Source of the DNA: Taudactylus pleione
Taxonomy: Eukaryota > Chordata > Amphibia > Anura > Myobatrachidae
Assembly (NCBI GenBank): GCA_031769625.1
Contig: JAUIMM010000547.1
Location: forward strand, 1,612,001-1,676,000
Direction of reading: 5' to 3'
DNA length: 64,000 bases
The notes under the pieces were generated by a model. The model saw only the letters and a program-made list of their open reading frames with translations, was not told the DNA's origin and did not search any database. Shown in pieces: positions 22,145-35,032 of the stretch (its first letter is position 1; the number at the start of each line of letters is the position of its first letter). A program made the position numbers and the translations under genes.

Positions 22145-25100
22145 GACCTCCTCAGTCATCACATCACCTTCCCAGGAGTAGATATCTCTGCAGGAGTCCC
22201 TAATAGAAACTGAACTCTGTAATGCTCTGTACTGTCCTGTCATGCTATGTATACTGGGAAAGATTCCATGAGCTGCAGCGTCCGACTCTTCAATAGTATC
22301 TAAGAAACATTCTCATTATTTTGTAATGTCTTTCATTTAAAATCAGATAAGATATGTTTCTCAAATTCGTGTGTCATGAGTGCATAATACTTTGACATTG
22401 CTCAGATGTGGAACTGTTGGTATTGCTGTGTATGAACACCAGTGCACACCTACTGGAAGCCAACAAGAGGACAGCTTTGGGGGCAATCTCCATGTTTTTT
22501 TTTCCTACCTGGTAAAATTGCGACTCTGTACAACTCTTATTAATAGGGAAGAAAAAATATTTGAGCATATTGTTTCAACAGAATAAAACATTTAACCTTG
22601 AAGAACCAATTTATGCGTGGAGGGATAAAAGTCGGGTATCATTGTAGTTTCATGTCCTATATTCCTGGCTGATAATGACAGATATGACAGCAATACTTGG
22701 AATTCAGACGGAAACTGAACTGGGACTCCCTGTCTGTGTGGGATAGGAGCTTGTATGACTCTAAAAGTTAAGTATTCTTGCTCAATCAGAAGCTAATTTA
22801 GAAAGATATACTGCAGGAAATCAATTGTTTAACAGCTGATATGGATATAGGTGGTGAATAAAATATTTTGCATTTAATACAATATAAACATATCTTCTGT
22901 ATATCATATTAAACAATGCTTTAAAGTATCCCATTGTCTCCTGTGTTTATTTTACTTATTGTCTTACTTGAAGAGCTCTGTCACAATGATATTGATGAAA
23001 GATCTGGGTTATTTATGGTATTACTGTTTTCATGAATAGGATACATGTTATAGCTTTGAAAATTAGTGAACAGGTAGTTGTGCAAAGGCTGCTGTTATCC
23101 ACAGCAACCAATCAGATACTGTCTGTGTTAGAAATGAAAGCAAAATGCATTTTATTGATTGCTTTGCATTGGGATATACTACATTTCTTCTTCACCAGAG
23201 TAATGGTCCTCATACCATAAAAGTTTGCAGGCCTGACTGGCCATCTGGCTCTTCTGGCAGATACCAGGAGGGCCGGCCCAGCCTGAAAGCCTAGAAGAGC
23301 AGCTCCACCTCCCAGCGTTCTGCTTGGCCGACATGCAGAGATGGGGGCGTGGCTCACACCCTTTTTCCATGAGCAGAGAGAGGGATACCAGGGCTGTTCT
23401 GCAGCCATAGTCCGTCCTTGTACGTGGTGGTATTGTTGTATAGGCTTTACTAGTCTTAAATGCCAAATGTTTCACTGGTTTCAAAGACTACTCAATATTA
23501 TTTGTGTGTGTTTTAATCTCTTCAGTCTACACTCTTGACAGTAACATTGCTAGCACCATCTTAGCAGCAGACGGAACATGCTATAGTAACCTTACAATCA
23601 TAGAAACAGATTCAAAGTAGGAAAGATTAGTTCCCTTGTAGTCATAGTTTTCTGCATTCAGCATTAAATCAACAAAACCAAGCTAGAGTACAGCTAACCT
23701 GAAAATACATATTGTTAGATTCACAAAGATGTAATATCTATTATTTTAAAGAGAACTTAAAGGTACATTATTATTGTTACATATAATTATTTCCCGATTA
23801 TTATATAGGGGAGGCCTTGTCACTAATGCTACATAAAACTTCAGTAGATTAATTTTTATCTGTTTAGAAATGTTGGAAGTCTTGTGTGCCAGTCCTCCTA
23901 CACCCAGCCTCAATACGCCATGCGGCGCGAGTAAGCCACGCCGAGTAGTGTAGCGCAGCAACTTTCTTTAAATTTGCATCTAATTCGCACCTCAGATGCA
24001 ATGAAACACAGGTCAATCTACCAGAGACGCTGGACTGTGAATTTAACCACACAGGAATTAGTTTTAAATATGTCCAAAGTAGCAGACGACGGCCACTGCA
24101 TTGTAACACTTCATATACAAATTCAGACTCATTCACGCACAGATGTCCAATATCAAATGAAGCCGTGCAGTATCGTTAAGCTGTTTTATCACATCTCATT
24201 GTGACTAAGGCACACATACAAGTGAAAAATAAAAAATTTTGAGCAAGCTAAGTCGCACAGGACCTGGTGTGACAAGAATGGCTGTTTGGCGCGACTGCAG
24301 CAATAGTGTATGAGCATATAATAGTGTATGAATAGTGTATAACATCTGTATGTTTTGTATTTTCCTATCTCTTGTTCTATCACTCATGTTACCAGACACC
24401 TACAATTACATATTTTACAAGGCCTCAATTTTTTTGTTTTGTTGTTGCAGCTGTTTTTGTTGTTGGTGCTTATTTATCACCATATCTGTTTGTCAGTTTT
24501 CAATTGTCCTTACTTAAATAAAAGATGGAATGATAGTAAAATATGAGACCTGGTTGCTGGCAACAAAAAGTATTGTGTTATAGAAAACTTGACCAAATGT
24601 TTATTAAAAGTGATGACGTATGCTAAAGTGTATGAAGCATGTCGGAATGTGGTGGCCATATCCCTAGGACGGATTTTTTGTATATGTTACTCTTAAAAAA
24701 AAAAAAATAATAATAAATAAGAGAAAATGGGTTCTTGTACTTATACTATTACTGTATTTTTCTGACACCTCCCAGCATACAAGGTAGGGAAATCACATGC
24801 AGTTAAGGACTGAAAAGAATCATACTTGTTTAATTATGTGGTACCACAAATCACATTGCATACGTGATAAGGGAAGAATAACAGGTACGTAGGTACAATT
24901 GATGAAAAATGTAAAATATATCTCCATAGGCACTTCTAAAGCTGTTTCTCTGAGGGAATTAGCAGCTGTTAATAGGAGATAGTCTCCAAATAAATGTGTA
25001 TCTATATATAATGGAAAAGGAAACAGCGCATTGCGGAAATGTGTTCTATTATTTGTTAATACCAAAAAGCTATTTTAGGGTTACTTGATATACTACTATA

Positions 25101-28100
25101 TATGTGTATCAGAACTTCACATTAAAACATTTTTTTAGAAATGGTTCCTAGTAATAACTGCAATTATTTAAACCATCAATCTGTGAACATACATTAAGCT
25201 TAAAAGAGATAGGGGTATACCAGGGTAAAGTGGTAAAAGGCTGACCCAAACCTTGGGTGCAAAAAAACAAAGCACCTATATCAAGTGTCACCATACTCGC
25301 ATAAACTATATAGCAGAAAACTTCGACGTCAATTGAGCTAAAAGAAAAAGGCTTCAATATAAGGATATAAAATTTAGCGATCTCAAGTTTCCACCTAAAA
25401 ATCACATCTCCGATAACAGGATAAAACACATAAAAAGATACATATTTTCTCACAGTATTATACTATTGTATCTGGTGGTTTCAAATAGAGAGATCCAACT
25501 TCCATACAAGTAGAAAATGCTCCCTTCAAAGCCAGGAATTCCACCAGTGTGCAGAAATGGCAGCAAACAGATGCGTACACAATGTCTGTGTTGTAAATGC
25601 ACATAAAGGTATGATTAGTATCTCAAGGCCGGGACCATAGAAAGAAACTTTCTGATAGTGCAGTATGTTTAAGAACAACAGATATTATTATCAACATAAA
25701 AGAAAACATGGGGAATATTGATCATACCAGACAATGATATAACTTGCTACGACATATGATCACCAGCAGGAGAAGATGAAACCTGAGATTTTCTTTCCTC
25801 TGGACCACTTATCTGGATTCAAAGAAACACCCCCAGTCACTCGTACCGATGCGTTTCAATGCAACCATGAGTCTTTGTCAAGGATGAGTGACTGTCAGAA
25901 TAAACTGTCATAAATAGACTAAAACTGAATATGGCCAAAACCAAAAAGTGTGCGGTAATGATCGCAAGATTTCTGTATAATTGCACCATATAGATAAAGT
26001 ATCTCTTGCTATTGTTTTTTAATTTAAATATAAAGCAAACCACTATAAATGGGGAAGTATGTATGTATGTGACCAAAAGTGAAATTGTCACATTTGAAAA
26101 AGTTCAGAAGCCATGTTGACTACAATGAAATGCATAAGATGCATTTATTTGGGACAATTGTGGCACCCACCAAGACCCTGTGTGCCTACCCACACTGAGG
26201 TACCCCTACAAAAATGTAAAGTTATAATGTGCCTTCTGCCATTGTCTAGTATAGGCCATGGTATAACTGTTTTCATTGGTGTGCAGGGACTTTTTGCACT
26301 GGCCCCCTCAGCGGTGGTGGACATTATGGGACCAGTGAGTACTGTGGTAGGAGTTGAACTTGAGAACACGGCAGTTGGTGGCTGCGCTGAGGGGAGGTAA
26401 CTGCCGTTGGGAGCTGCGGTGTGTGTTGTGTTTTGCCCGATTCCCAGCGGTTCTTCCCGGTGCCTGATAGCTGTGAGAGGCTTAACAGAAGAGATTAGAG
26501 AGCGTTGAGCCAGTCCCACCAGCTCAGAGACAAGTTAGCCATCTTGAGGGAGGCCAGTGAGCCTTGTTGCTAAACCCACACATCCTTACACCACAAAGTA
26601 AAGGGATCCTCTGTTTTATATATCCCAGCAGATAGTCTTGCTGAAACAATCTGAAAAACTGTTGCATGGGTATATGGGAAAACACTGCTGATAACATAAA
26701 ACTAATCAGCCAGACCCTGTGTTACCAGCAGGGCCGACGCGAGCCGCGCCAGGCCCAGGTGACGGGTTGTGGGAGACGGGCGTAAAACAAATTTAAAAAT
26801 AACGCGGCGCTGGGGAGGGGGGCACTGTGTGCCCCTCAGCCCAGCACATAGCCAATGGGGGGCGCGATCAGAGTGATCGCTACCCCCATAGGTGCTGCGG
26901 CTAGCTCACTTACAGCAGCTTTCCCAGGATGCAGGCAGAACCTCATAGCACAGTATGGGACAATACAGCTCCGGTATCCTAGAAAGCCTAAATAATTCAG
27001 GACTCATCACTACAGAAATATGCAGAAATATGAAAATTGCTATTCCCAGTCAGATAAAGGGTACATTTTGCAGGCGAGGATAGACTTTCTGCATCTCAGT
27101 AAATGATACTTGTGTTGCACTAATCGCCTAAAAAGTTATAAAGTAGCAGATTTGTCTGACCAAGCTGCAAATTGTCACCATTCAATGAAAGGAAACCGTT
27201 TCCCAGACATTATACTCAGGAGCTTCAGCAGCTTTACAGAATGCACCAGCAGGAAACCTATTCTGCAGAAGTGTACTTTTTTGGGGCCCCAAGGTTAAAG
27301 CAATTTATAAGTTACTGTATTGATCTTTGTTGAACACTGGAAATTATAATCTGTTATTGGATTTTGCTTTTAATTCTTCATAACGTATAAATGGTTCTGC
27401 TCTAGCTTTATTTTATCAAAAGGAAAGTGCAAGTGCATAGGTGTATTAGTACCAAGAATTTATTGTGATGTGCAATTATCTATGCTGATTAACCAGAAGT
27501 TCTTCCAGCCAGAGACGTTTATTACACCAAGGTCCAGTTGAATAAATATAATTCTGGTTGTCTCAAGTAAAAGTTATTGTTAAAACTCTATCATTCATAT
27601 TGTGCAAGGAAACTGTTATGATTTAGATGTGAAAGTTTGATGTAACAGTAACTTTTCTCAGTTTCATCTATGCGTAAACTTGGTGATCGTGTCTGTGTAT
27701 AGAGTATACATCTTTACCTCTCAGGAACAATAGTGGAACCTGTATTGGTCAGACCATTTGTCCACCCATATCCGGTAAGAGACATCGAACAGGGCATATC
27801 CCTGCTTACCTGAAAACCTGAACTTCTGATACTTACCTTTATCCGAAAACCTACACTATACTTACCTGAGTACCACACAATGGACTTTACTTCCATTTTA
27901 CAGAAAGTAATCCTTGGATATCTGCCTTTTAATACCAAAAAGCAGAAACTGGATATTTAACCTACATGTAGGCACTGTAAATGTCCTACTGGCCTATAAT
28001 TTTATATGTGTTAAGTTAAAGGACTTTATTTATTTTAAGATGACCATTTGTTAAATACTCAGCACATGATGCCGTATTCCTTTTTAATCCATCTGAGGGA

Positions 28101-28415
28101 TGCCATTACTTTTGAGTTATGCATAGTGAGGTGTGGAGTCACTGTTTCTCAGGAATCTAGGCAGTAACATACATGGTTATTCTAAAGATTATTTGTTTGC
28201 CTTTGTTTTTTTGCAAGTGAATATGGACTTCAAGGAGTCCGGATTCTTTTTGCATTTAAACAGATAGAAAAAAATTAAGAGGCTAAATAAGACTCTAAAT
28301 TACCTGTTATTCAGAAGCAGTGGTTGTTATTTAAAAAAAACAAAAACAAAAAAACAACGGGGATCAGTCACTTTTTATACTTGCCAATTTCTTCTCACAT
28401 TTTGTACAAAAGGTA
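22145..28415. other. 6.3 kb without a recognised gene
   Basis: Mostly AT-rich, apparently single-copy DNA. Weak items only: AAAAA-rich stretches at 24695-24725; a segment around 25800-25920 with GATGCGTTTCAATGC followed by GAGTCTTTGTCAAGGATGAG, like a conserved terminal block of amphibian and fish repeats; and a GC-rich patch at 26730-26890 starting CAGGGCCGACGCGAGCCG that looks like one end of a hAT-type element. None gave a second terminus. No exon with convincing splice sites and protein similarity was seen. Confidence 0.5.
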
Positions 28416-28899
28416 CGGACAGGGCAGTTTCTAGGGTCTGAGGCTCCCAGTGTGAGCAGTCAGAATGCCCCTCCCCCCCCAAGAAGCAGTAATATTGTGG
28501 AGTGGGCATGGCCTCATCATGAGGTGGTGTGGTATCACGGCAAGGGAGCGTTGTTTCGAAAGACCACAGAATGTCAGCCGCTGTGACTACTGAGCCCAGG
28601 GGTGGTTAACCTATCAGAGGCAAAGCGCTGAAAAATATATGTAGTCAAAGTAAAGACTGACAGCATGTGTGCGCCAGAGGCGCATGCTCAAAAAATGGGG
28701 TGTGGCCTAGCTGTCACAAGCCCATGCTGCATTTGTGTGTGCATGCCTTGGGTGTGACATTTGCAGTATGTCCTTGTATCACACCCGTTTTTAGTCACGT
28801 CGGGGGGCGAGCCCTACACATAATGAAAATACAAGCCATATCCACATAAAATACACTGAAATAAGCCAGGTCCATATAAAATACACTGAAAAAGTAGAG

Positions 28900-30262
28900 A
28901 AAGCGGGTTCGGATATAAGAGTTTGGGGGATCCGGGGAGATCCGAGTACAGCTCGATTCTCCATGCCTGCCCCGGATCCCTGACCCGAGGCAAAACCTTA
29001 CGAACCCTCTGTCGAGTCGCGAGGTTTTGTTTTCAGCAGGCTTAATGCTGATTGGCTGAGAGAGCCGTCTGTCATGGCTCTCAGCCAATCAGCATTAAGC
29101 CCATTGAAAACAGCACAAAAGAAGATGGCGCCCATCATCCCCCGCCGCCTGACACCGCCGGCACCCCCCACTGCCGACACCCCCACTGGCAGCAACCCCG
29201 CTGCCAACACTACCATTGCCGACACTCCTGCACTGCTGCCCAACGTACTGAGGACACCGTCAGCGACCTCCACATTGCTGACACTCCCACACTGAGGACA
29301 CCACCAGCACCCCTGTACTACCGACAGTCAGCAAACCTGCACTGAGGCACCCCCGCTCTACCGACACCGCCAGCACCCTGCATTGAGAACACCCCTGCAC
29401 TGACGACACAGTCAGCAAACCTGCAATGAGGACACCGCTGGCACCCCCGTACTGCCGTCACAGCCAGCAAACCTGCACTAAAGACACCGCTGGCACCCCT
29501 GCACTGCCGACACAGCCAGCAAACCTGCACTAAGACACCGCTGGCACTGCCGACACAGCCAGCAACCTGCACTAAGACACTGCTGACACCCCCGCACTGC
29601 CAACACAGCCAGCAAACCTGCACTAAAGACACCGCTGGCACCCCCGCACTGCCAACACAACCAGCAAACCTGCACTGAGATACCGCTGTCACCCCCGCAC
29701 TTTCGACACAGCCAGCAAACATGCACTAAAGACACCGCTGGCACCACCGCACTGCCGATATCACCAGTACCCTTCACTGAGGACACTGCCAGCACCGCAG
29801 CACTGCCATTCCATGTACTGAGGACACCGTCAGCAACCCCGCTCTGCCAACACTGCTGTCTCAGTAAGTGCACTATTGATGTGTCCAACCCACACTGTAT
29901 AAAACACTGTATCCGTGTTGGAAATTAGAAACTGAACTGCCACATGTTAGTGCCATCCACTGTGTCACTTAGCTTTGTCAGCCAGCTAGCTGGATGCAAC
30001 CTTTTGGCCTTAACTAGATGAAGCAAATAATATTGTGAGGTGGTCAAAATTGATTGTAAATTACTGGAAATAAATGTTATTGAGGTTAATTATACTGTTG
30101 GAACAAAAACAGGCCCATTTTATGTGATATTAGCTGTTTTTATGATTATTTAAGAAAATCCAGATCCAAAACCAAAACACGAAAAACAAAACACAGAGGT
30201 GAGGTTTTGGCAAAACCAATCCAGATCCAAAACCCAAAACACGGGGGTCGGCGCATATCTCT
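28900..30262. repeat. Dispersed 1.36-kb repeat with central hairpin and 52-bp minisatellite
   Basis: Starts around GCGGGTTCGGATATAAGAG and ends around GGGGGTCGGCGCATATCTCT. 29045-29098 is a hairpin: GCTTAATGCTGATTGGCTGA and its complement. 29105-29870 is a degenerate tandem array with period near 52 (for example CAGCCAGCAAACCTGCACT at 29461 and 29513). A second copy, with the same hairpin half, array and GTAAGTGCACTATTGATGT tail, starts at 62820 and runs off the window. Ala/Cys/Val-rich ORFs on both strands are products of the array. Confidence 0.8.
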
Positions 30263-30539
30263 ATGAAAAAGCCACTTCAGGATTACACTGCAACAAACCA
30301 CTTCCACATAAAATATATTGGAAAAGCCAGAGCCACATAAACTACATTTTAAAACCACATCCACCTCAAATACATTTTGAAATCCAGAACCACATAAATA
30401 CATTTTGAAATCTAGAACCACATGATTAAACACATTGAAAAAACAAGATTCACATAATACATACTTCATTCCAGCCCCCTCCTTTGCCATTCCAGCCCAA
30501 CAGGTCTTAGGTTTACCTCCCACTGGCTCTCAGGCAAAA

Positions 30540-30990
30540 GTGCCCATTATGCAGTGCCCCTTGTAGTTGTCCCCATATGCAGTGCCCCCTGTATGTGTGC
30601 CCCTTATGCCATGCCCCCCTGTCTTTATGCCCCTTATGCAGTGCCCACAGTGGTGGTGCCCTTTATGCAGTGCACCCAGTAGTAGTGCCCCATATGCCAT
30701 GCCATTAGTAGTGCCTCCTGTAGTAATGCCCCCTGTGGTAGTGCCCCCATCAGTAATGCCCCCAATAGTAATGGTCCCTGTAATAGTGCCCCAGTAGTAG
30801 TGTCCCCAGTTGTATTGCCCCCCATTAGTAATGCCCCCTGTAGTAGTGTCCCCTGTATAAATTCCCCAGTATTAATGTCCCCTCTGTAGTAGTGTCCCCA
30901 GTATATATTCCCCAGTATTAATGCCCCTGTAGTAGTGCCCCAAGTAGTAAAGCCCCAAGTAGTAGTGCCACCAGAGTAATGATTGCACAG
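30540..30990. repeat. AGTAGTGCCCC-type minisatellite
   Basis: Irregular short units such as GTAGTAGTGCCCC, with longer GCCCCTTATGCAGT units at the left, repeat throughout. A related array lies at 60015-60290 inside an unrelated insertion. Confidence 0.8.
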
Positions 30991-31055
30991 GTCGCCTGCC
31001 CCTAGCAGCGGCCCTGTGCACCTCCCAGGGCCGCTGCTAGGATTGACCACAAGTT

Positions 31056-31200
31056 CTCAATGGAATTAAGGTCTCGGGAGTTTCCTGGACATAAGCCCAA
31101 AATTGCGATGTATTGATCCCCGAGCCACTTAGTTATCACTTTTGCCTTATGGCAAGGTGCTCCATCATGCTGGAAAAGGCATTGTTAGTCACCAAACTGT
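31056..31200 (-). pseudogene. Tc1/mariner transposase fragment
   Basis: On the minus strand it reads TIQEQFGD, a stop, then QCLFQHDGAPCHKAKVITKW and later RDLNSIENL, the second and third catalytic regions of a mariner-family transposase (Asp in QHDGAP, Asp in the DLN.IENLW block). It is a 5'- and 3'-truncated relic with at least one stop. The MITE at 31217-31639 separates it from possible upstream sequence of the same relic. Confidence 0.8.
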
Positions 31201-31216
31201 TCTTGAATGGTCACTA

Positions 31217-31639
31217 ATACCCCTTTTACACCAAAGCAAAAACCTGGGTTTTTGCAGGGTCTACCCGGGTTGCAGCTCAGTGTAAAAGGGTCCCTGAAAA
31301 ATAACCTGGGTCAAGTGACCCTGCAATCCAACCCAGGTAGCTACCAGGGTTGGACCCAGGATGGACCCAGGTAATGGTGCAGTGTAAACGGTGCAACCCA
31401 GGTTATCTGATCTGGATCATGCCTAAAATGAGCGGATTGGTGGTTGTGGAGCATTCACCTCCCACTTTTTATGACCTCACAGGTTTAGCAGGGCAGACCT
31501 GAGTTCAGTGTGAACAGGGCTGACCTGGGAGTAACCCAGATCAAAGGTGCAGTGTAAATGGGTCTGACCTGGGTCTGACCAGGGTTGGACCCATGTCCAA
31601 AAACCCAGGTCGGACCTGGGTTTTTGGTGGAAAAGAGGT
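31217..31639. mobile_element. MITE with complex internal repeats (TACCCCTTTTACACC ends)
   Basis: The left end TACCCCTTTTACACCAAAG is the imperfect complement of the right end TTTTGGTGGAAAAGAGGTA. Inside, ACCTGGGTTTTTG, GCAGTGTAAA and CCCAGGT motifs repeat in both orientations. TAA occurs outside each end. It appears to have landed inside the transposase relic at 31056-31200. Confidence 0.78.
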
Positions 31640-31957
31640 ATTAATGTGTCAAACACATAAGACCTTAGACAGGTAGGGGTGGCTATACAGTCGGCCCTGC
31701 CGCAAATGGGACTGTTTCTGCTCCTTACTGCCATTGACAGTAAGTCATCAGTCACAAAAAAATATGAGTATGGGCCAATTGCTTTAGTATTACCCAGTGA
31801 TGATATAGACTTCATTCTGCCACACAAACTTTATATTTTATTATTTAATTCAATGTAAGAATACATGATATGTAAATATGGGTGTTTTTTTTTATATATC
31901 ACTTTTAAGACACTGCAGACCAGAGCAAACACACACCCATTTATCATTACTCTAATG

Positions 31958-32120
31958 CAGTTCACGTTTTGCAGGTCACCCAGTAGGTGCGCAGGTGTAT
32001 TCACTACTCACACATTTTAAAAGATCCAAAGGTGGAGCTAATTATTTCACTTGATTCAGTGTGGAGACATGGAAAACATGCACTGTTTGGGGTCCTGAGG
32101 TCCGAGTTTGAGAACCTGTG
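31958..32120. mobile_element. Short hAT element with 8-bp target duplication
   Basis: CTCTAATG flanks it at 31950-31957 and 32121-32128. Ends are CAGTTCACG and GAGTTTGAGAACCTGTG. The interior GGTGTATTCA, AAGATCCAAAGGTGGAGC and GAAAACATGCAC is shared with the interrupted element at 19853-20426, for which it serves as an uninterrupted reference. Confidence 0.8.
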
Positions 32121-32322
32121 CTCTAATGTGTCATTCATCCATTAGTAAAACATTTACCATCCTATTAACAAAACCTATTTACTGCAAGGAAGAGCTATAG
32201 TGATATACTGTACTCAAAATACTGTACTAAAAACTTTAAAAATTAGTGATGCAAATATTTGCAATGAGGAAATTACTGGCAGTTGTGTTACAGAAGATGA
32301 TTGTCAGTGACCTGACTAGTGA

Positions 32323-32490
32323 GGGTCTATTCACTAAGCCTTGGAGAGAGATAAAATGGAGAAAGATAAGCACCCGCCACTCCAAACTGTCAGTTTACAG
32401 GCTGTGCTTGAAAACTGACAGTTTGGAGCTGATTGGCTTGGCCTTATCTTTCTCCATTTTATCTCTCTCCAAGGCTTAGTGAACAGACCC
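32323..32490. mobile_element. Palindromic MITE, relative of 4417-4594
   Basis: GGGTCTATTCACTAAGCCTTGG is answered by CCAAGGCTTAGTGAACAGACC. Inner AAACTGTCAGTTT and AAACTGACAGTTT form the stem near the centre. The same terminal motif and layout as the element at 4417. Confidence 0.85.
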
Positions 32491-33430
32491 CCATAGCTGT
32501 GCATTCTGGAGCTTGGTAAATCCGGCAGCACAGCAGGCCCCATAGAAATATATGAGGGATGCGGCTGCTGTTGGAAATTGAGGATCCGCAGCAGATATCT
32601 CTAATACTTAATAATTGCAGATAGCCTGCAAAAACAGTTGTATTCGGGGAATATGCTTCAAATATTATTTGATAAATAAACCCCTAAATGAGCACCCATG
32701 TGTCCCACATATGCAATCCATGCCCATCGAGGGCCTTTTTCTTAAAAAGAGACAACTTTTGTCATTTGGGTGGCTGGTGGACTCCGTATGGCGCACAGGG
32801 CCCTAGGGAGGATAAATCAGCTCTGACTTCTACCCCAGGCAACGGAGGTCATTCTGCCAATGTTTAAAAAGACTAAGTGCATGATGGTTTAATGACTTCA
32901 GTGGCCAGTATGTTGAGTACAATAGAGGTGACTGTACCATAAGCACGATGACATTTAAATGAGTATACAAGTGAATTACAGTAATCAGTCTGAGAAAGGT
33001 CAAGACGTTACTATGAGTGTGAGCAACGAATGCCGCCTCAGTGTCTGCCACTTACAGTACTTGCACCTGGGAGCAGCAGCAGCAGCAGAGAGCAGGCTCC
33101 CAGCATTGATCATATGCTGCCTGGGGTCCTCCTGCTGTCACCAAGGCACAGATATTCGCTGGCATCGCTTCCCCCACCTGTGGTGTCTGCTGCATGTGTG
33201 CGTGTGTGTGACCGAGGTGGCGGATCTCCTAGCTCTTCCCAGCTGGCATTTGCTAGCAGCACAGCACCCACCTGCCTGCCCCTCGCCCCCACACACGTTG
33301 GAGGGGGATCACCAGGGCCAGAAAAAGATGGCGGGGGACTCACAAGCCTTAATCCAGCCCTGGATGCTGCCATTACTGTATTAGGAAATGCAATACTTTT
33401 GGGGTTTTTACATTACAGCAGTGTCACAGG

Positions 33431-34120
33431 CAGGGCTGCCATCAGAAAGTGTGGGGCCCAGGACTGACAGAATAGGCAGGGCCCACCGCCCCCCCACCCC
33501 CTTATTGAATGTAGTGTGTGCACCCTTCCTATTTATTTGTATTACCTCACTCCCCCCCCCTTACTGAATGTAGTGTGTGCGCAGCAGGCCCTGCCTTTTC
33601 ATCACCTCACCCTCGTTAGTGAATATAGTCTGTGCGCAGCTGGCCCTGCATTTTTATTTTTATTACTTCACCCTCCCCCCGTTAGTTAATGTAGTGAGCA
33701 CATCAGGCCCTGCATTGTTATTTCCTCTCCCCCTCCTGCCCCCCTGGTAGTGAAGTCTGTGAGCGGCAGGCCCTGCATTTTTATTACCTCACTCTCCCCC
33801 ACCCCCCCATCCCCCTGCTGACCAGACATTCTCCCACTTACCTTATGGATCCGGCAGCGGCTATTTCCTCCACGGTCCACCAGTACTGCAGAAGCGCTCC
33901 TCTTCCTCTGCGGCTTGCCCTACCCTGGCTCGCCGTGACATCATGACGTCACTCGCGCTCAGTCAGACAGTCAATGTAAGCTGGTGGAGGAGTGGCCCGA
34001 GCGGGCCCTGGCTGCCTCCTCCAGCTCCGATGTAGTAGCAGGCGGACCCCCCCCCCACGTTCATCCAGAGGCCAGGCCCGGGACTCCAGTCCCAATAGTC
34101 CCCGTCTGATGGCGGCCCTG
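33431..34120. mobile_element. Non-autonomous hAT element with internal tandem repeat and perfect 8-bp duplication
   Basis: Ends CAGGGCTGCCATCAG and CTGATGGCGGCCCTG are inverted repeats. GTCACAGG is present at 33423-33430 and 34121-34128. The left half (33470-33830) is a tandem array of roughly 80-90-bp units containing GAATGTAGTGTGTGCGCAG, GGCCCTGCATTTTTATTACC and C-rich spacers. The right half is GC-rich and unique. No transposase is encoded. Confidence 0.9.
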
Positions 34121-34129
34121 GTCACAGGT

Positions 34130-34670
34130 ATAATGAAAAGGTATTCAGTTGGGAAGCCGGCGGACCTAATCCCGACAGCTGGCTTCCCGACTGTCATATC
34201 CCGTCGATATGCCAACGCCTTTCATTAGACATGCGCCGGGAGCCCGACACCCGGCATCCTGTCCGAAGAGATGCACGGGCACAGAGCGCGGATAGCCGCA
34301 GGGGGAAGGGTTAGGTTTAGGGTTCCCAGGGGCAATTTAGGGTTAGGCACCCCCCTGGGAGGTTAGGTTTAGGCTAGGGGAATGGTGGGTTAGCATTAGG
34401 CACCCCCGGGGGGGACTTAGGGTTAGGCACCCCCTCCCGGGGGACTTAGGTTTAGGCGGCGGAGAAGGGGGGGTTAGGTTTAGGCACCTAGAGGGGGGAT
34501 TAGGGTTAGGCACCCCCATGGGAGGGTTAGGGGGTAGAAATAGGTTAGCATATACTTACCTGGGGACGATCGGGAGTTCCTCCTCTGCCGGGATGCCGCT
34601 GTCGGGATTCCGCCTGCCGGGCATGGGTATCTATTGCATCAGCATACACAGATCACCAGAGGGGTACGTT
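34130..34670. repeat. Dispersed repeat with GGGTTAGGC arrays
   Basis: Begins near GGTATTCAGTTGGGAAGCCG and ends near CCTGCCGGGCATGGGTATC. 34305-34535 is an irregular array of TTAGGGTTAGGCACCCCC-like units. The same architecture occurs at 61506-62015, and part of it at 15540-15600. It is an interspersed repeat, not a telomere: units are irregular and mixed with CACCCCC. Confidence 0.75.
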
Positions 34671-34787
34671 ACTGTAAGACCTCTCCAATGACTGAACTAT
34701 TGATACATTGCAGTGCTATTGTATCCTATATAGCTGGATGTGATAGACAGGATGTGATACACAGGATGTGTCTAGGAGGGATATGTT

Positions 34788-35032
34788 CTAAGACTTGAAG
34801 AGAGATAAAGTGGAGATAGTACCAACCAATCAGCTCCGAACTGTCATTTTACAGGCAGTGATTGGCTGGTACTTTGGGGTCTATTCATGTAGCAGTGAAA
34901 ATGCCTTTATTAGTGATCACAGGGCTTTTCACTGCTTCGTCCCGTTCAGAGAAGGGGTTACCGTGGAGAAATCTTAGATTTCTCCAGCGGTGCCCCTGAT
35001 TAGTGTACACATCGCTTTCTCTTACAGTAGTA
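34788..35032. repeat. Two adjoining MITE remnants
   Basis: 34788-34880 has GAGAGATAAAGTGGAGATAG, ACCAACCAATCAGCTCC and GATTGGCTGGTAC, the short palindrome type seen at 4417. The right flank GGGGTCTATTCATGTAGCAG begins another element, mirrored only in part. Confidence 0.6.

Larger units (their letters stand above)
28420..31016. mobile_element. Composite hAT-like element with internal tandem arrays
   Basis: The left end CAGGGCAGTTTCTAGGGTCT is the imperfect reverse complement of the right end CCCCTAGCAGCGGCCCTG at 30999-31016. Inside are a CCACATAAAATACA-type tandem array (28826-28895, resuming at 30290-30470), an array of AGTAGTGCCCC-type units (30540-30990), and between the two halves of the first array the inserted repeat at 28900-30262. 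No matching 8-bp flanks were found, and a second end (31023 onward, CCAGGGCCGCTGCTAGG) abuts it, so the boundary is uncertain. Confidence 0.55.

Noticed and set aside
26113..26519. Open frames of 95 and 124 codons on opposite strands
   Set aside because: They overlap each other completely, show no recognisable domain, and lack plausible splice junctions.
22145..28415. RAB33B or another SETD7 neighbour expected from mammalian gene order
   Set aside because: I looked for small-GTPase motifs and conserved exons on both strands and found none. Distance or rearrangement could explain this, but nothing can be annotated.
29000..29890. Cys/Val/Ser-rich or Pro/Thr-rich ORFs on both strands
   Set aside because: They follow a GC-rich 52-bp tandem array and recur in the repeat copy at 62820-64000.
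34305..34535. Interstitial telomere
   Set aside because: Units are irregular, mixed with CACCCCC blocks, and the same arrangement occurs in another copy at 61506-62015 with element-like ends.
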